Positions 23,571-35,799 of a DNA stretch of 64,000 bases are shown here, piece after piece. The notes beneath the pieces were generated by a model. It did not search any database and was not told the origin of the DNA. It saw only the letters and a list, made by a program, of their open reading frames with translations. Source of the DNA: Agapanthus africanus (Eukaryota; Streptophyta; Magnoliopsida; Asparagales; Amaryllidaceae); the NCBI GenBank assembly GCA_030015575.1, contig CM057337.1, positions 294,152,044-294,216,043 of the forward strand, written 5' to 3'. The translations under genes were made by a program, and so were the position numbers. Positions within the stretch are counted from its first letter, which is position 1. Every line of letters starts with the position of its first letter.

Positions 23571-25790
23571 TGCAGGGTTCCTAGGCATACTAATGAGGTC
23601 TCACAAGGCATCAACCATGCCAATTTCAAATTTTACGGGTGCCGAGAAACCCTAATACGGATCGTTAACTAGAAATTTAGGCGAAACTACGAGCTAGTTA
23701 ACAACTTAACTAAAGTGTAACGGAAATACAACCTTTGTAGATCCGGTGCTCCACCTCCATAGCTCCGTGATGATGTCTCCTCGCTGCGATCATCGGATCC
23801 CGGGCTCTAGTGTCGGCTTCATCGGAGAATAGACGGGCTAGGTCATCGACTACGACGCCGAAGATGATCTACGTCGAGGCATCACTAGATCAAGCTCCAC
23901 CTTCACCAAGCCATGAAAACATATGAAGGAAACACACTCTACTAATTGGCAAGAGGTAGAGGATGAAAAAATAGGAAGTGGGTTCACTTTAGAATTGGAT
24001 TTCTCACTCATTTCATCAAGTCACCATTGATGAAGACTAAGTTTTCTTCTTGAAGAAGAAGAAGAAGAAGATGATGATAATATTATGATAAGTTGTTATG
24101 AAAAAGAAAAGAAAATCAAAACTTATCATCATATAACCATGGTCAAGTGTAGAGAATAAACTAGGGTTAAATGGAGTGGTTAGGGTTAAGCATGAGACAA
24201 AATGGTCACTTTGGTCAAAGCTTCATGAAGCTTCAACTAGAAAACAAAGTTAGCCACCATTTTCTCTTAATGCTTATCATTTTCCAAATGAATAACTAAA
24301 TAAGATAAATGAAAAATAAAACAAAACCCTAACCATTCATATAACTATGGTTTAATCTTTACACAAACTCAAGTGAGCAAGTATCATCAAACATGATACA
24401 AACTTGTATACAAAAGTATATCACATATACAATGTGCACAATCCAAGTGAGAAAATCCATTTAAAGTGAACCAATACTAGTTAATGCAAAGTAATATATC
24501 AAATATACAATTATGCATTAAATCATTAAATCAACTCTTGATTTAACGATCCGGTCATATCGCATATAACCGACTAGTATCCTATGTATCGACTTATCGA
24601 ATCAATCTTTGATTCGATAACTAGGTTATATCGCATACAACCATTCGACACATTCATCACGAGAATGAAATACGGTATCACATACACGCATTATTCTCGG
24701 TCCCGCACATATCTCATATGCGCTCCTATTTCGTTTTGCTTGAGCCAGGAAACCTCTGTGTAGGACTCTAAAGACTCGTCAATACACCGGCAGCAGGTGA
24801 TGATCATATCAAACACCCACAAGCCGCAAGCGGTCTGCTAAACGTAACGGCCACCCGGGTATTGAGCGATCAGAAGATCGACGAGCAAGCCCGCTCACAC
24901 TCCAGTGAATCCAACCAGTAACACTACCGTACAGTCCGGTCTCGTCGTCTGATATGTCGCATATCTCGCCTAGGGGTGGTAAACGTCAAACCCCAATAGC
25001 TTGATAAGTCGTGTCGATATGAGGCCTATAACAGTTCGAGAAACTACTGGTAACACTTACCAGTAAATCTCAGCAACCCTGGCCAGGGATTTCCGGTTAT
25101 AGCCAATCGAACACAGCGCAACATCAACTCCCTATACCGGGAGAGGCGAATCCCCTCCTATCGCTCATTGCCTCCATGTGATTCGGGACTGTACCCAAAA
25201 GCCACCGTTTTGCACGCCCTCTTGGACGTGGTAAGATGGAAATCAAAGCACAGTAGGAACCACACAAGACTCTATGACGATCTCGGGTCAACAGACTACT
25301 CTGTACCAGTGTCACCAGAGAACTGCCATCTGACGTATGGTATAATACCATCTGGGAGTTCTCGGCGAGTCCGTCCAGTGTACCCAGTCTCCACTGAGCA
25401 CCCGTATATCTCCTCTGATGTCAAACACCGATGGATATGGGATCATCCATCGCCCATCTGTATGGGTCGAGAAGGTATACGCTAGTCTACTCTGGTATAT
25501 CGATGCCCCGTTTCGATATACCTACGACTAGGGACTTTGAAGGATGTACTTATAGACTATCCGTCCCCACTAGTATGATCTGCATCATAGTCCAGGTAGT
25601 CAAGTACACATCCTAAGGGCTTTACCAACATGTAACAGAGAGACAATCAGTTTACACGTTAAGGTAAAGATCAACCAGATAGCATACTATCATGTCGAGC
25701 AAGAAAGTCCTCCCTATATATGTCCAAGCATCCACTACAATATACATCCTATGTACAGTAATGGCCTCTAGGGCATACATATAACTAACA
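23571..25790 (-). repeat. 5' LTR of element I
   Basis: The LTR is 2220 bases and nearly identical to 15394-17610. The conserved core is at about 25080-25410. Confidence 0.95.
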
Positions 25791-25795
25791 AAGAT

Positions 25796-27280
25796 GTCAC
25801 CGTTGTATATTATTTACTTTTCCGCAATGGTAGGCCCAAGGCGGGGAGCACAAGTAACCGGGTTCTAGGGTCCAGTGGGAGACCATCTCGAGGAGTCGAG
25901 ACCGGGTCTCCTAACCCTAGAATTGGCAGTGTTACTTGCCGCTCTCGTAGGGGTCTAGGGATGTGGGTTTGGCTATTCATCGCGACCGTAGAATCCGTGT
26001 TTTATACAGGCTCGTATTGAAAACACGGACGTCCTAGTATATCCAATATTTCATATATGTTTCTTCTGCTGCAATGTTCTGTGATGAGATCATATTACTG
26101 CCTGAGACGAATGTTTATATTATATATATGAGATATATGTTATATTGCAGATTTCGTTTCAAAAAGAGATGCTTGCGAAGCATAATTAAAATGGGACTTC
26201 ATTAATGAGATTAATGAAACTAAAAGAAACCTAAGATGTTGTAGAAACTTGTTTATAAAAACTAGTAGCTACAGTTCTTGCTTTGCATAGCGGTGTTCCT
26301 TGTAGAACATCCAGCACCTTATTCGATAAGGAAAGGACCGAGATCCCTTCACCGGGAGTGACTCCTTTAGCAATAACTGGCAGATGCTACAAACTCGGTT
26401 TGTCTTTTGATTGCTTCTATAGTTCTTGCTTTGCATAGTGGTATATATGATATATCCTGCACCTTATTCGATGAGGAAAGGGCCGACGATCCCTTCACCG
26501 GGAGTGACCCCTTTAGCAAAACTAGAAAAGCATCAAAAACACTCCATTTAAAATTACTCGATTCTACAACGATATCAAGTTCATTACGCAAAGGGTTTTC
26601 TTAAAAACCCGTCGTAGCCTTCCGTCATTTCAGATAAGTACTACTTAGTATTCGTACTGCGGTAGTTTGGCATTCGTCAAGGCGTAGTGTACGGTAGCTA
26701 ACTAGTGCTTATCTGCTAGCATACGATGCGATTGGATTAGGGTATTCGTACGGCGTTGTTTGGCATTCGTCAAGGGTCGTGCGGGTGGGTTTAATTCAAT
26801 CAAGAAATGTACGGGTTGAACTTGGCTAGCGGACTATGGGTGGTTTGGCATTCGTCAAGGTCATAGGACGCTAGGGGCAAAATATTATTGGGAATTTCAA
26901 GTGTTGAAATTTGCAATGAGATTGCATACCTTCTATGAGATAGTTGGATCCCGATACCCGCTGTGAGTAAGTGTTATTCCTGGGAGAGTCTTGCACATTA
27001 CAATTAGTCGATCAAGTAGGTGTCTAGAAAGGTGTTAACGGGGTTATGCCTCTGGGAAAACGAGGTTAACATTAATTAGGTTCGTGCGAAAGCACGGGGG
27101 ACCTCCCTCAAAGTACCGACACTGGCCTGGCTGAAACATTGGCGAACTTGTAGCGTGTAATTAATCCCGGCTAGTCTTTCCTTTTAGGGTTTGAAGGAAG
27201 ATTTGACTAAAACAGTGGGAGACATCCTGATTAGATATATTAGATAACCAATCTAATCTTGCAAGAGCATACGCTGAGTG
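25796..27280 (+). other. Copia leader of element H, second part
   Basis: The leader resumes after the AAGAT target copy. It holds the duplicated stem-loop (arms 26332-26337/26363-26368 and 26477-26482/26509-26514) and three copies of the GTCAAGG motif in H's own form (26663-26682, 26756-26775, 26841-26860). Confidence 0.8.
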
Positions 27281-27299
27281 TTTTCTTCTCTCTCTCTCC

Positions 27300-30055
27300 A
27301 GGTAGCGACTATATCACGCCTTAATCAAGATAATAAAACGGATATATTGACCGAACCCGCTTGTTATACTAAGCTGGGGAACGTTGGTCCCGCTCCAACT
27401 TATAATTTTTATAAGACAGAGCAAGAAATTGGGGATTACCAGAATTCCTGTGCCGCCCAAACGAAGAAAGTGCATGTTGATGCATCATCTTCGGGTGTGT
27501 TCATTACAAAGAACTGTTTCTCAGTATCCTTTACGTCCTGGGTATGTGATACCGGATCAGGATCCCGTATATGTAATCTGTTACATGGGCTACAGATAGG
27601 TAGAGAACTGAGAACGGGTGATAAGTTTCATGAGACAGAAAACGGTGCAAGTGTTGCAGCCAAGTCTGTTGGTCACTATCACCCGGTATTACCAGAATAC
27701 ATTGATTCTGAACAAATGTTATTAGATACCGAACCTGATATACAAAATCATATCAGTCTCTTTATTAGTAAAGAAAGGATATAATTTTTGTATTGTTGGA
27801 TAATGTTTTGAACATTTCCTATATCAAGAGTTGATCGGTTCAGGCACGTTATCTAAAAACATTGACGTTCTAAATCAAACTACAGTTCTTAGTATAAGGA
27901 ACATACACAAGAGGAAGAGTTCAGAAATGAATGAATCCTTCTTGAGGCATTGTAGACTAGGTCATATCAATGCGACCCGACTGGCTGAAGTTACATTTAG
28001 ATGCATATTTAAATTAGTTTGAATTTACATCTTGTGAAACTTGCCGGTCATGTCACAAAGATAAAATGATTACAGCTCTGTTTATTGGAAACAGAGAAAG
28101 AGTTAGTGAACTCTTGGGATTGATACATGCTGATGTATGTAAGTCTCCTGTCTATACATGCCAAGACTGATTCTTTGTACTTCATTACATTCTCTGATAA
28201 TCTCTCAAGATTCAGACATGTGTTCCTGTTGAAACACAAGTCCGAATCTTTTGAGATATTCACAGAATATAAGTTAGAAGTAGAGAACCAAAATACGGGT
28301 ATAAGTATTATGTCTTTTGATGAGATCAAGGAGGAGAATACTTGAGCACGGGATTCCTGGACTATTCTAAAGGAGAATGAGATTCTCTCTCGGCATTACT
28401 CCTCCGTATACACCACAACACGTCCGTGTATCGGGGCGGAGCAATCACACTCTATATGATATGGTGTGCTCTATGATGAGTACTGCTGAGTTTCCTATTT
28501 CCTTTTGGGAGTTATGCACTTGTGAAGTTGCATACCTATTGAATAGGGTTCAAATCAAATCAGTTGCCTACCACTTCATATGTGATATGGAAAGGGAAGA
28601 GCCCATATCTTAAGTTTGTTAAGATTTAGGGTTGTCCGGCCTATGTCTAAAAGCAAAATCCGGACAAGCTCGAGGCAAGGTCTGTTATGTAGAACTGGAA
28701 TGGTTCCAGCTATACAAACTGCAGCTGATGATTTGGTAGAACCAAACGATTCAATAGTTTCCAACGAACCTCAGCCTCTCCGCCGATCTAGTAGGGTTCC
28801 TCACCCACCTGAGAGATACTTCGGTTTCTCTATGACAGTGGGAGCGAGGATTGCATCATGAGATGATGACCCAACTAGTTTCGAGCTGGCCATCAGGAGT
28901 GGGGCTCTGTAAGAATGGCTGGATGCTTAAGCGATCTGAGATGGAATCCTTATACACCAACAAAGTATGGACTTTGGTTGCTTTATCTGAAGGGTTAAAT
29001 CCCCATCAGGAGCAAGTATATCTTGAGAAGATTACTTGGTGTACATGGAAAAGTTGAGACTTTCAAAGCTATGTTTAAGTCCATCCATATCCTACTTGCC
29101 ACGGCTACATACCATGACTACGATATCTGGTGGTTGGGTGTCATGACTGCTTTTCTAAATGATATTTTAGAAGATAGCGTCTATAAGTACACAGCCAGAG
29201 GGCTTCGTAGACAGTAGGAGCAGCGGAAACGTGTGGAAGATGTTTTATATGATAAAGCAGGTATCGCGGAGTTGGAACATCTGTTTTGATGTGGTAGTCA
29301 AAGAGTTTGACTTCATCAAAATGGTAGATGAACCTTGTATATACGAAAAGGTAGTAGAGAGTATGGTGGTGATCCTCGTAGAGTACGTGGATGACATACT
29401 CTTGATAGGGAAGCAGTTTCCTATGCTACGCTCGGTCAATCTCCGCTTATCACAAGGATTCTCCATATAGGATCAAAGTGATACCTACTAAATCCTAGGT
29501 TTTGGATCTATGAGATAGATCTAATTGGATGTTAGGATACTCACTAGTTGTAGTGAGATGGTATCAATCGATCCTGGGGAGAATCACTGGAAAGGTTCCA
29601 GGCTGATAAGGACGACTGAATGTCAGTCGCAGGCATTGTCTACACCCTCAGTGGAGGGACGGTATGTTGGAAGAGTTCCAAGCTAGATACCGTGACATAC
29701 TAGACGATTAAAGGCAAGATACATCGTTACCAAGGATGCTACCAAAAGAGGCAGTCTGGATATTTATAAGTTCATAAGATGAACTTCGTTCCTACCATTG
29801 TGTGACAATGGAGTTGTGGCTTCAGCCAAGGAACTACCGTCCCATCAGAAATCCAGATATAATTCTTAGGCAGTATCACCTGATCATAGAGATGGTTGAT
29901 CTCCAGGGAGATCGAGGTTAGGAGAGTAGATACAGAGGACAACAGCGCGGATCCACTCACAAAGGCCTTTTTCCCAGTAGAGACTTTTATGGGATGGTTG
30001 AGTATGGGATACTTCAACCGCAGCTAATTGTTGGGTATGCGATACCATAACAGAT
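27300..30055 (+). pseudogene. Decayed copia pol of element H
   Basis: This is the clearest of the three related pol remnants at its 5' end. Reading 27278-27784 shows a protease-like CDTGSGSRICNLL and an NGASVAAKSVGHYHPVLP segment, both typical of the copia protease region. Further along are RHCRLGHINATRLA (about 27950-27990), VPHPPERY (about 28800), and reverse transcriptase with YVDDILLIG (29383-29410). The upstream part has no zinc knuckle. Many breaks are present; this is a fossil. Confidence 0.82.
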
Positions 30056-30077
30056 GGCCCTAGTGCAAGTGGGAGAT

Positions 30078-32244
30078 TGTTAGTTATATGTATGCCCTAG
30101 AGGCCATTACTGTACATACGATGTATATTGTAGTGGATGCTAGGACATATATAGGGAGGACTTTTTTGCTCGACATGATAGTATGCTATCTGGTTGTACT
30201 TTATCTTAACATGTACTCTGATTGTCTCTATATTACATGTTGATAAAGCCCTTAGGATATGTACTCGACTACTGGGACTATGATGAGATCATACTAGTGG
30301 GGCCACGGTAGTCGACGAGTACATCCTATAACTGTTCCTAGTCGAGGGTATATCGAGACAGGGCATCGATACACCAGAGTAGACTAGCGTATACGCATCT
30401 TGACCCACATGATGGGCGATGGATGATCCCATATCCATCGGTGTTTGACATCAAGGATGGTGTACGGGTGCTCAGTGGAGACTGGGTACACTGGACGGAC
30501 TCGCCGAGAACTCCCAGATGGTATTATACCATACGTCAGATGGCAGTTCTCCGGTGACACTGGTACAGAGTAGTCTGTCGACCCGAGATCGTCATAGAGT
30601 CTTGTGTGATTCCCACTGTGCTTTGATTTCCATCATACCACGTCCAAGAGGGCGTGCAAAAAGGTGGCTTTTGGGTACAGTCCCGAATCATATGGAGGCA
30701 ATGAGCGATAGGAGGGGATTCGTCTCTCCCGGTATAGGGAGTTGATGTTGTGCTGTGTTCGATTGGCTATAACCGGAAATCCCTGGCCAGGGTTGCTGAG
30801 ATTTACTGGTAAGTGTTATCAGTAGTTTCTCAAACTGTTATAGACCTCATATCGACACGACTTATCGAGCTACTGGGGTCTGACGTTTACCACCCCTAGG
30901 CGAGATATGCAACATATCAGACGACGAGACCGGACTGTACGGGAGTGTTACTGTTTGGATTCACAGGAGAATGTACAGGCTTGCTTGTTGATCTTCTGAG
31001 CGCTCAATACCTGGATAGCTGTTACGTTTAGCTGACCGCTTGCAGCTTGTGGGTGTTTGATATGATCATCACCTACTGCCGGCGTAATTACGATTCTTTA
31101 GAGTCCTACACAGAGGTTTCTTGACTCAGGCAAAACGGTGTAGGAGCACATATGTGATATGTGCGGGACCGAGGATAATGCGATATGTGATACCGTATTC
31201 TATTCTCGCGATATTTGATATCAGCCGGGTCATCGGATCAAGTGTTGATTCGATGAATCGGTACGGATAAATATTAGCCGGTTATATGCGATATAGCCGG
31301 ATTGTCGGATCAAGTGTTGATTCGATAATTTAATGTATAATAATATATATGATATATTAAATTGCATTAACTAATATTTGCTCACTAAAAGATTCTTTTT
31401 CTCACTCGGGTAATACATTGATATATATGCGATATATGTTAAATGTATTATTTTATTTTGTTACGATAAATATTATATATGTGATATATAATATTGTAAC
31501 ATGATATGATAACTAATGCAACTTGTTTAGTGGAGTTTAAACATGATTAGGGTTTGGATTAGGGTTAAGCTTTCTAGATGTTTCTAGAAGTTTTTCTTTT
31601 TGTTATGATAAAGATATTTTCAAGTGACTCATGCTTTAACCCAACCCAAACCCTAACCCTAGTCAATTCTCTACAATGGTTAAGTCAACCATGGTTGCAT
31701 TATTCTTCATATCATTTCATTTTCTATTCATCACAAAAGAATTCTAACATTGTTCATCTTCTTCCTCCTTCATTCTTTCATGAAAAGCTTACTAGTTTTT
31801 CAAAAGGTGATGAATAAATATGAGAAAAAGATAAATAAAGAGAGCAAAAATCCTACTTCATCATCCTCATCTTCCCTTGCCATTTAGATGAGGGTGTTCA
31901 CATCATTTCATGAGTGTTAGCTTGTGTTAAAGAAACTTTAAGGTAGATCATCTTAGTATCGAAGATCGGAAGCAAAGGTTGCGTCTTTCTCTTCGTGGAA
32001 CCTCTCGAGAGTCCGGATCCCGATGATCGCAGCGAAGGGACCACAACACGGAGCATATGAAGTGAAGGACCGGATCTACAAAGGTTGTAATCCCTCTCAC
32101 TTAGTGTTAAAGTGTTTAGCATGCTTGTTTTCGCCTAATCTCTAGTTTAAAGTTCCGTATTCGGGTTGTTCGGCACGGCTAAATTTGAAATTGGGCATGG
32201 TTGATGCCTCGTAGACCCTTGTGCGCGTGCCTAGCAACCCTACA
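30078..32244 (+). repeat. 3' LTR of element H
   Basis: The LTR is 2167 bases and nearly identical to 11678-13843. The purine tract CAAGTGGGAGAT (30066-30077) lies before it and the target copy ACAGG (32245-32249) after it. Confidence 0.95.
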
Positions 32245-32249
32245 ACAGG

Positions 32250-32535
32250 GATCTAAACCTGTCTCCTAAGCCACCAATTTCCAAATCCTCCCGGGGCAAA
32301 TGATGAGTTGCTCCTGGCATTATTCCAGTGCAGCAATGCAGATGCCGAACAAACCAAATCCAAATCCTCCCGGGGCAAATGATGAGTTGCTCCTGGCATT
32401 ATTCCAGTGCAGCAATGCAGATGCCAAAAAAAAAAAAACAATTCCCAAATCCTCTCAAGACAGATGATGATTCGCTCCTGGTACCATATTCCAGTGTAGC
32501 GATGCTGATGTCAACCCAAATCAAATCAAACCAAC
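32250..32535 (+). repeat. Short-unit relative of the 83-base array in F
   Basis: About three units of 70-90 bases contain GATGAGTTGCTCCTGGCATT and ATTCCAGTGCAGCAATGCAG, recognisably the same family as the 83-base units at 10745-11222. The spacer AACCTGTCTCCTAAGCCA comes first, as in the earlier copy, so hairpin run, spacer and array occur twice in F. Confidence 0.85.
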
Positions 32536-32644
32536 CTCTATGGTGGAATCATACTCTGTCCCAGAATTTACCCCGTGTCGAAATCATGCTTCGCCTCGGG
32601 ATATCTACCTTCCCTGCCAGAATTATGCTCCGCTTCGGAATCAA

Positions 32645-33880
32645 GTCAACCACCGACACTCCGCGCCGGGGAAAAGTCGATCAGCGACACTCCGTGCCGG
32701 GGAAAAGTCAACCCGACACTCCGCGCCGGGGAAAAGTCGATTAGCGACACCCCGTGCCGGGGAAAAGTCAACCCGACACTCCGCGTCGGGGAAAAGTCGA
32801 TCAGCGACACTCCGTGCCGGGGAAAAGTCAACCACCGACACTACGCGCCGGGGAAAAGTCGATCAGCGACACTCCGTACCGGGGAAAAGTCAACCCGACA
32901 CTCCGCGCCGGGGAAAATTCGATCAGCGACACTCCGTGCCGGGGAAAAGTCAACCCGACACTCCGCGCCGGGGAAAAGTCGATCAGCGACACCCCGTGCC
33001 GGGGAAAAGTCAACCCGACACACCGCGTCGGGGAAAAGTCGATCAGCGACACTCCGTGCCGGGGAAAAGTCAACCACCGACACTCCGCGCCGGGGAAAAG
33101 TCAACCCGACACTCCGCGCCGGGGAAATGTCGATCAGCGACACTCCGTGCCGGGGAAAAGTCAACCAGACACTCCGCGCCGGGGAAAAGTCGATCAGCGA
33201 CACTCCGTACCGGGAAAAAGTCAACCCGACACTCTGCACCAGGGAAAAGTCGATCAGCGACACTCCGTGCCGGGGAAAAGTCAACCCGACACTCCGCGAC
33301 GGGGAAAAGTCGATCAGCGACACTCCGTACCGGGGAAAAGTCAACCCGACACTCCGCGCCGGGGAAAAGTCGATCAGCGACACTCCGTGCCGGGGAAAAG
33401 TCAACCACCGACACTCCGCGCCGGGGAAAAGTCGATCAGCGACACTCCGTGCCGGGGAAAAGTCAACCACCGACACTCCGCGCCGGGGAAAAGTCGATCA
33501 GCGACACTCCGTGCCGGGGAAAAGTCAACCCGGCACTCCGCGCCGGGGAAAGTCGATCAGCGACACTCCGTGCCGGGGAAAAGTCAACCCGACACTCCAC
33601 GCCGGGGAAAAGTCGATCAGCGACACTCCGTGCCGGGGAAAAGTCGATCAGCGACACTCCGTGCCGGGGAAAAGTCAACCCGACACTCCACGCCGGGGAA
33701 AAGTCGATCAGCGACACTCCGTGCCGGGGAAAAGTCAACCACCGACACTCCACGCCGGGGAAAAGTCGATCAGCGACACTCCGTGCCGGGGAAAAGTCAA
33801 CCCGACACTCCGCACCGGGGAAAAGTCGATCAGCGACACTCCGTGCCAGGAAAAGTCAACCCGACACTCTGCATCGGGGA
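32645..33880 (+). repeat. 60-base two-part tandem array in F
   Basis: Two half-units alternate, about 29 and 31 bases: GACACTCCGTGCCGGGGAAA then AGTCAACC, and GACACTCCGCGCCGGGGAAA then AGTCGATCAGC. About 20 pairs are present, with a few 2-3 base expansions. The period is a multiple of 3 and the unit lacks stops in several frames, which produces very long but meaningless open frames of 390-583 codons. Confidence 0.92.
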
Positions 33881-34334
33881 AACGTCCAACACAGACACTC
33901 CGCAACAGGGAAACGTCCGACAATGACACTCCATGCCGGGGAAACGTCAAGCAGACACTCCGTGCCAGGGATACGTCAACAAGCGACACTCTGCATCGTG
34001 AAAACGTCCTACAGCAGGCACTCCGTCTCGGGGAAACGTCCGACAACAGACACTCCGTGACGGGGGCACGTCTACCAAATTACTCCACGCCAGGGAAACG
34101 TCTACCACGGACACTACGTCTTGGAGACGCGTCAAGCGTCGACCGTCCATGTCGTAAAAAGGGCAGTGCAGGCTTCCTACAAAGCAAGAACCAGATCGCT
34201 CCGGGCCAGGGAAACGTCTACCACGGACACTCCGTCTCGGAGACGCATCAAGCGTCGACCGTCCACATCGTAAAAAGGGCAGTGCATCCCAAAAAGTGGG
34301 AACCAAGGCAAGTCGTCTCCACGTGAAAGAAGAT
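33881..34334 (+). repeat. Worn edge of the 60-base array and flank
   Basis: Units become irregular (GGGAAACGTC-type variants) and end in two copies of a roughly 130-base segment carrying ACGCGTCAAGCGTCGACC (near 34126) or ACGCATCAAGCGTCGACC (near 34243), each followed by GTAAAAAGGGCAGTGCA. This looks like an older array border. Confidence 0.7.
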
Positions 34335-34380
34335 CCATCAATTTCATGCACACGACTCATATATGTGGTGTGCATTTATT

Positions 34381-34394
34381 GATGGGGGGCACTT
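34381..34394 (+). other. Polypurine tract of element F
   Basis: GATGGGGGGCACTT lies directly before the inferred LTR start TGTTGAAGTC. It overlaps the right arm of a two-part hairpin (arms 34335-34342/34378-34385 and 34346-34353/34368-34375). Confidence 0.65.
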
Positions 34395-34721
34395 TGTTGA
34401 AGTCAAAATTTGCACCCCGGTTGACCAAGTCAAAGTCAAGGTCAACCCCAAGCCAGGTGGGCCCAAGCCCAAAACAAGTGGGCCAATGCCCAGGTCGAGC
34501 CCGAACACGAAGCGTCCGGCCTTCCGCCATGCCAACAAAAAAATCATGTAATAAATGAATTTTATGTAATTTTTTATACATAAATGTATGCAAAATGGGC
34601 ATAAAGCCAATATTTTGTAAGCCCATAGCTTATGTGCAAAAATGAAATGGCACATGAGCCATGGGATGGGCAAAATGCCATTTTGTAAAGCTCCAAGAGG
34701 CTATATGTAAATATGTAAGCC

Positions 34722-34729
34722 TATATAAG
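34722..34729 (+). promoter_or_regulatory. TATA box in the F LTR
   Basis: TATATAAG sits in CCTATATAAGGC, about 330 bases into the LTR, at a plausible U3 position ahead of the transcribed part. It is called from sequence alone. Confidence 0.55.
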
Positions 34730-35127
34730 GCAACATGATGAATAAAAAAAGATATACTTTTTCATTCCTCCAAAAACTAGGGTTCTTTGTGCCTCCTGCT
34801 CCCTCTCCAAGGTTCTAAACCTTCTCAATTCTTTTGAATTAAATCAAGAGTTTTACTCTTTCTTTCCCAAAACTAAGTAGTTTTCCACCACAAAATCCAC
34901 AAATGGGAACTCAGATCTCCCATCAGATCTCAAAAAGGAGTGTTTTTAAAATCTCCTACTTCTTGATCTTCAAGATCCGGCCAAACAACAAAAGGAAGAA
35001 GAAGAACCCCCTTCATCAGCTTCAAAACATCCCAGGAGTTTAACGCCATACATATATACATAACAAATATTTCTTTCTGAAGCATAGCTTCTGTTTCTTA
35101 GGCTAAAAGCCACTTTTTCTCGCCGGC

Positions 35128-35665
35128 GCTCAAGCGCAGAGCGTCCACGTGCCGACACGTGGCGCGCTTGCGCTCCGGCGCAAGCGCCCGAGCGCAAGTC
35201 GCCCACGTACCGACACGTGGCGCGCTTGCGCTCCAGCGCAAGCGCCCGAGCGCAAGTCGCCCCGGTGCCGACACGTGGCGCGCTTGCGTTCAAGCGCAAG
35301 CGCTCAAGCGCAAGTCGCCCACGTGCCGACACGTAGCGCGCTTGGGTTCAAGCACAAGCGCCCGAGCGCAAGTCGCCCCGGTGCCGACACGTGGCGCGCT
35401 TGCGCCCAAGCGCTCGAGCGCAAGTCTCCTCCGTGTCGACACGTGGCGCGCTTGCGCTCAAGCGCAGGCGCTCGAGCGCAAGTCTCTCCCGTGCCGAAAC
35501 GTGGCACGCTTGCGCTCCAGCGCAGGCGCTCAAGCGCAAAGCGCCTACGTGCCGACACGTGGCGCGCTTGCGCTCAAGCGCCCAGCGCTCAAGCGCAGAG
35601 CGCCCACGGGCCGACACGTGGCACTCTAGCGCCTGAGCGCACAGCACCTAGGCGCACAGCGCCCA
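35128..35665 (+). repeat. GC-rich 58-base tandem array with paired CACGTG sites
   Basis: About nine units with a 58-base period. Each holds a CACGTGCCGACACGTGG-type segment (two G-box palindromes, worn in some units) and a GCGCTTGCGCT/AGCGCAAGCGC palindrome, so most of each unit can fold on itself. Since 58 is not a multiple of 3, the same peptide repeats in all frames; the open frames up to 223 codons are artefacts. Confidence 0.88.
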
Positions 35666-35799
35666 AGGTGCTGCCCCCACACACCCTTTGGATGTCTTTT
35701 CTCCCTTTCTTTCTTTTAAATATATACATATATACATATTTACATATATATATACATATGTATACATATTTGCACACACACGTGCTCCACAACACTGTC

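Larger units (their letters stand above)
15394..25790 (-). mobile_element. Element I: complete Ty1/copia element (fossil), inserted in H
   Basis: The element is 10,397 bases on the minus strand. Parts, right to left: 5' LTR 25790-23571, PBS 23569-23557, leader about 23556-20440, decayed pol about 20440-17640, purine tract 17622-17611, 3' LTR 17610-15394. The LTRs differ at about 30 sites by eye (about 1.4%). Ends and the AAGAT target duplication are whole. The pol part is broken in many places and matches the worn layout of B and H. It belongs to the B subfamily. Confidence 0.94.
11678..32244 (+). mobile_element. Element H: complete Ty1/copia element (fossil), interrupted by I
   Basis: Own sequence is 11678-15393 and 25791-32244, about 10.2 kb. 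Parts: 5' LTR 11678-13843, PBS 13845-13857, leader 13858-15393 plus 25796 to about 27280, decayed pol about 27300-30055, purine tract 30066-30077, 3' LTR 30078-32244. The LTRs differ at roughly 27 sites by eye (about 1.2%), which at commonly used plant LTR rates would be around half a million years. Ends and target duplication are whole; the coding part has many breaks and no recognisable gag. Confidence 0.93.

Noticed and set aside
32540-34326. Open frames of 390-583 codons in all three plus frames, and 211 codons on the minus strand
   Set aside because: They follow from a 60-base repeat with no stop in its unit. Peptides are pure repeats, all frames are open together and no start context or domain is seen.
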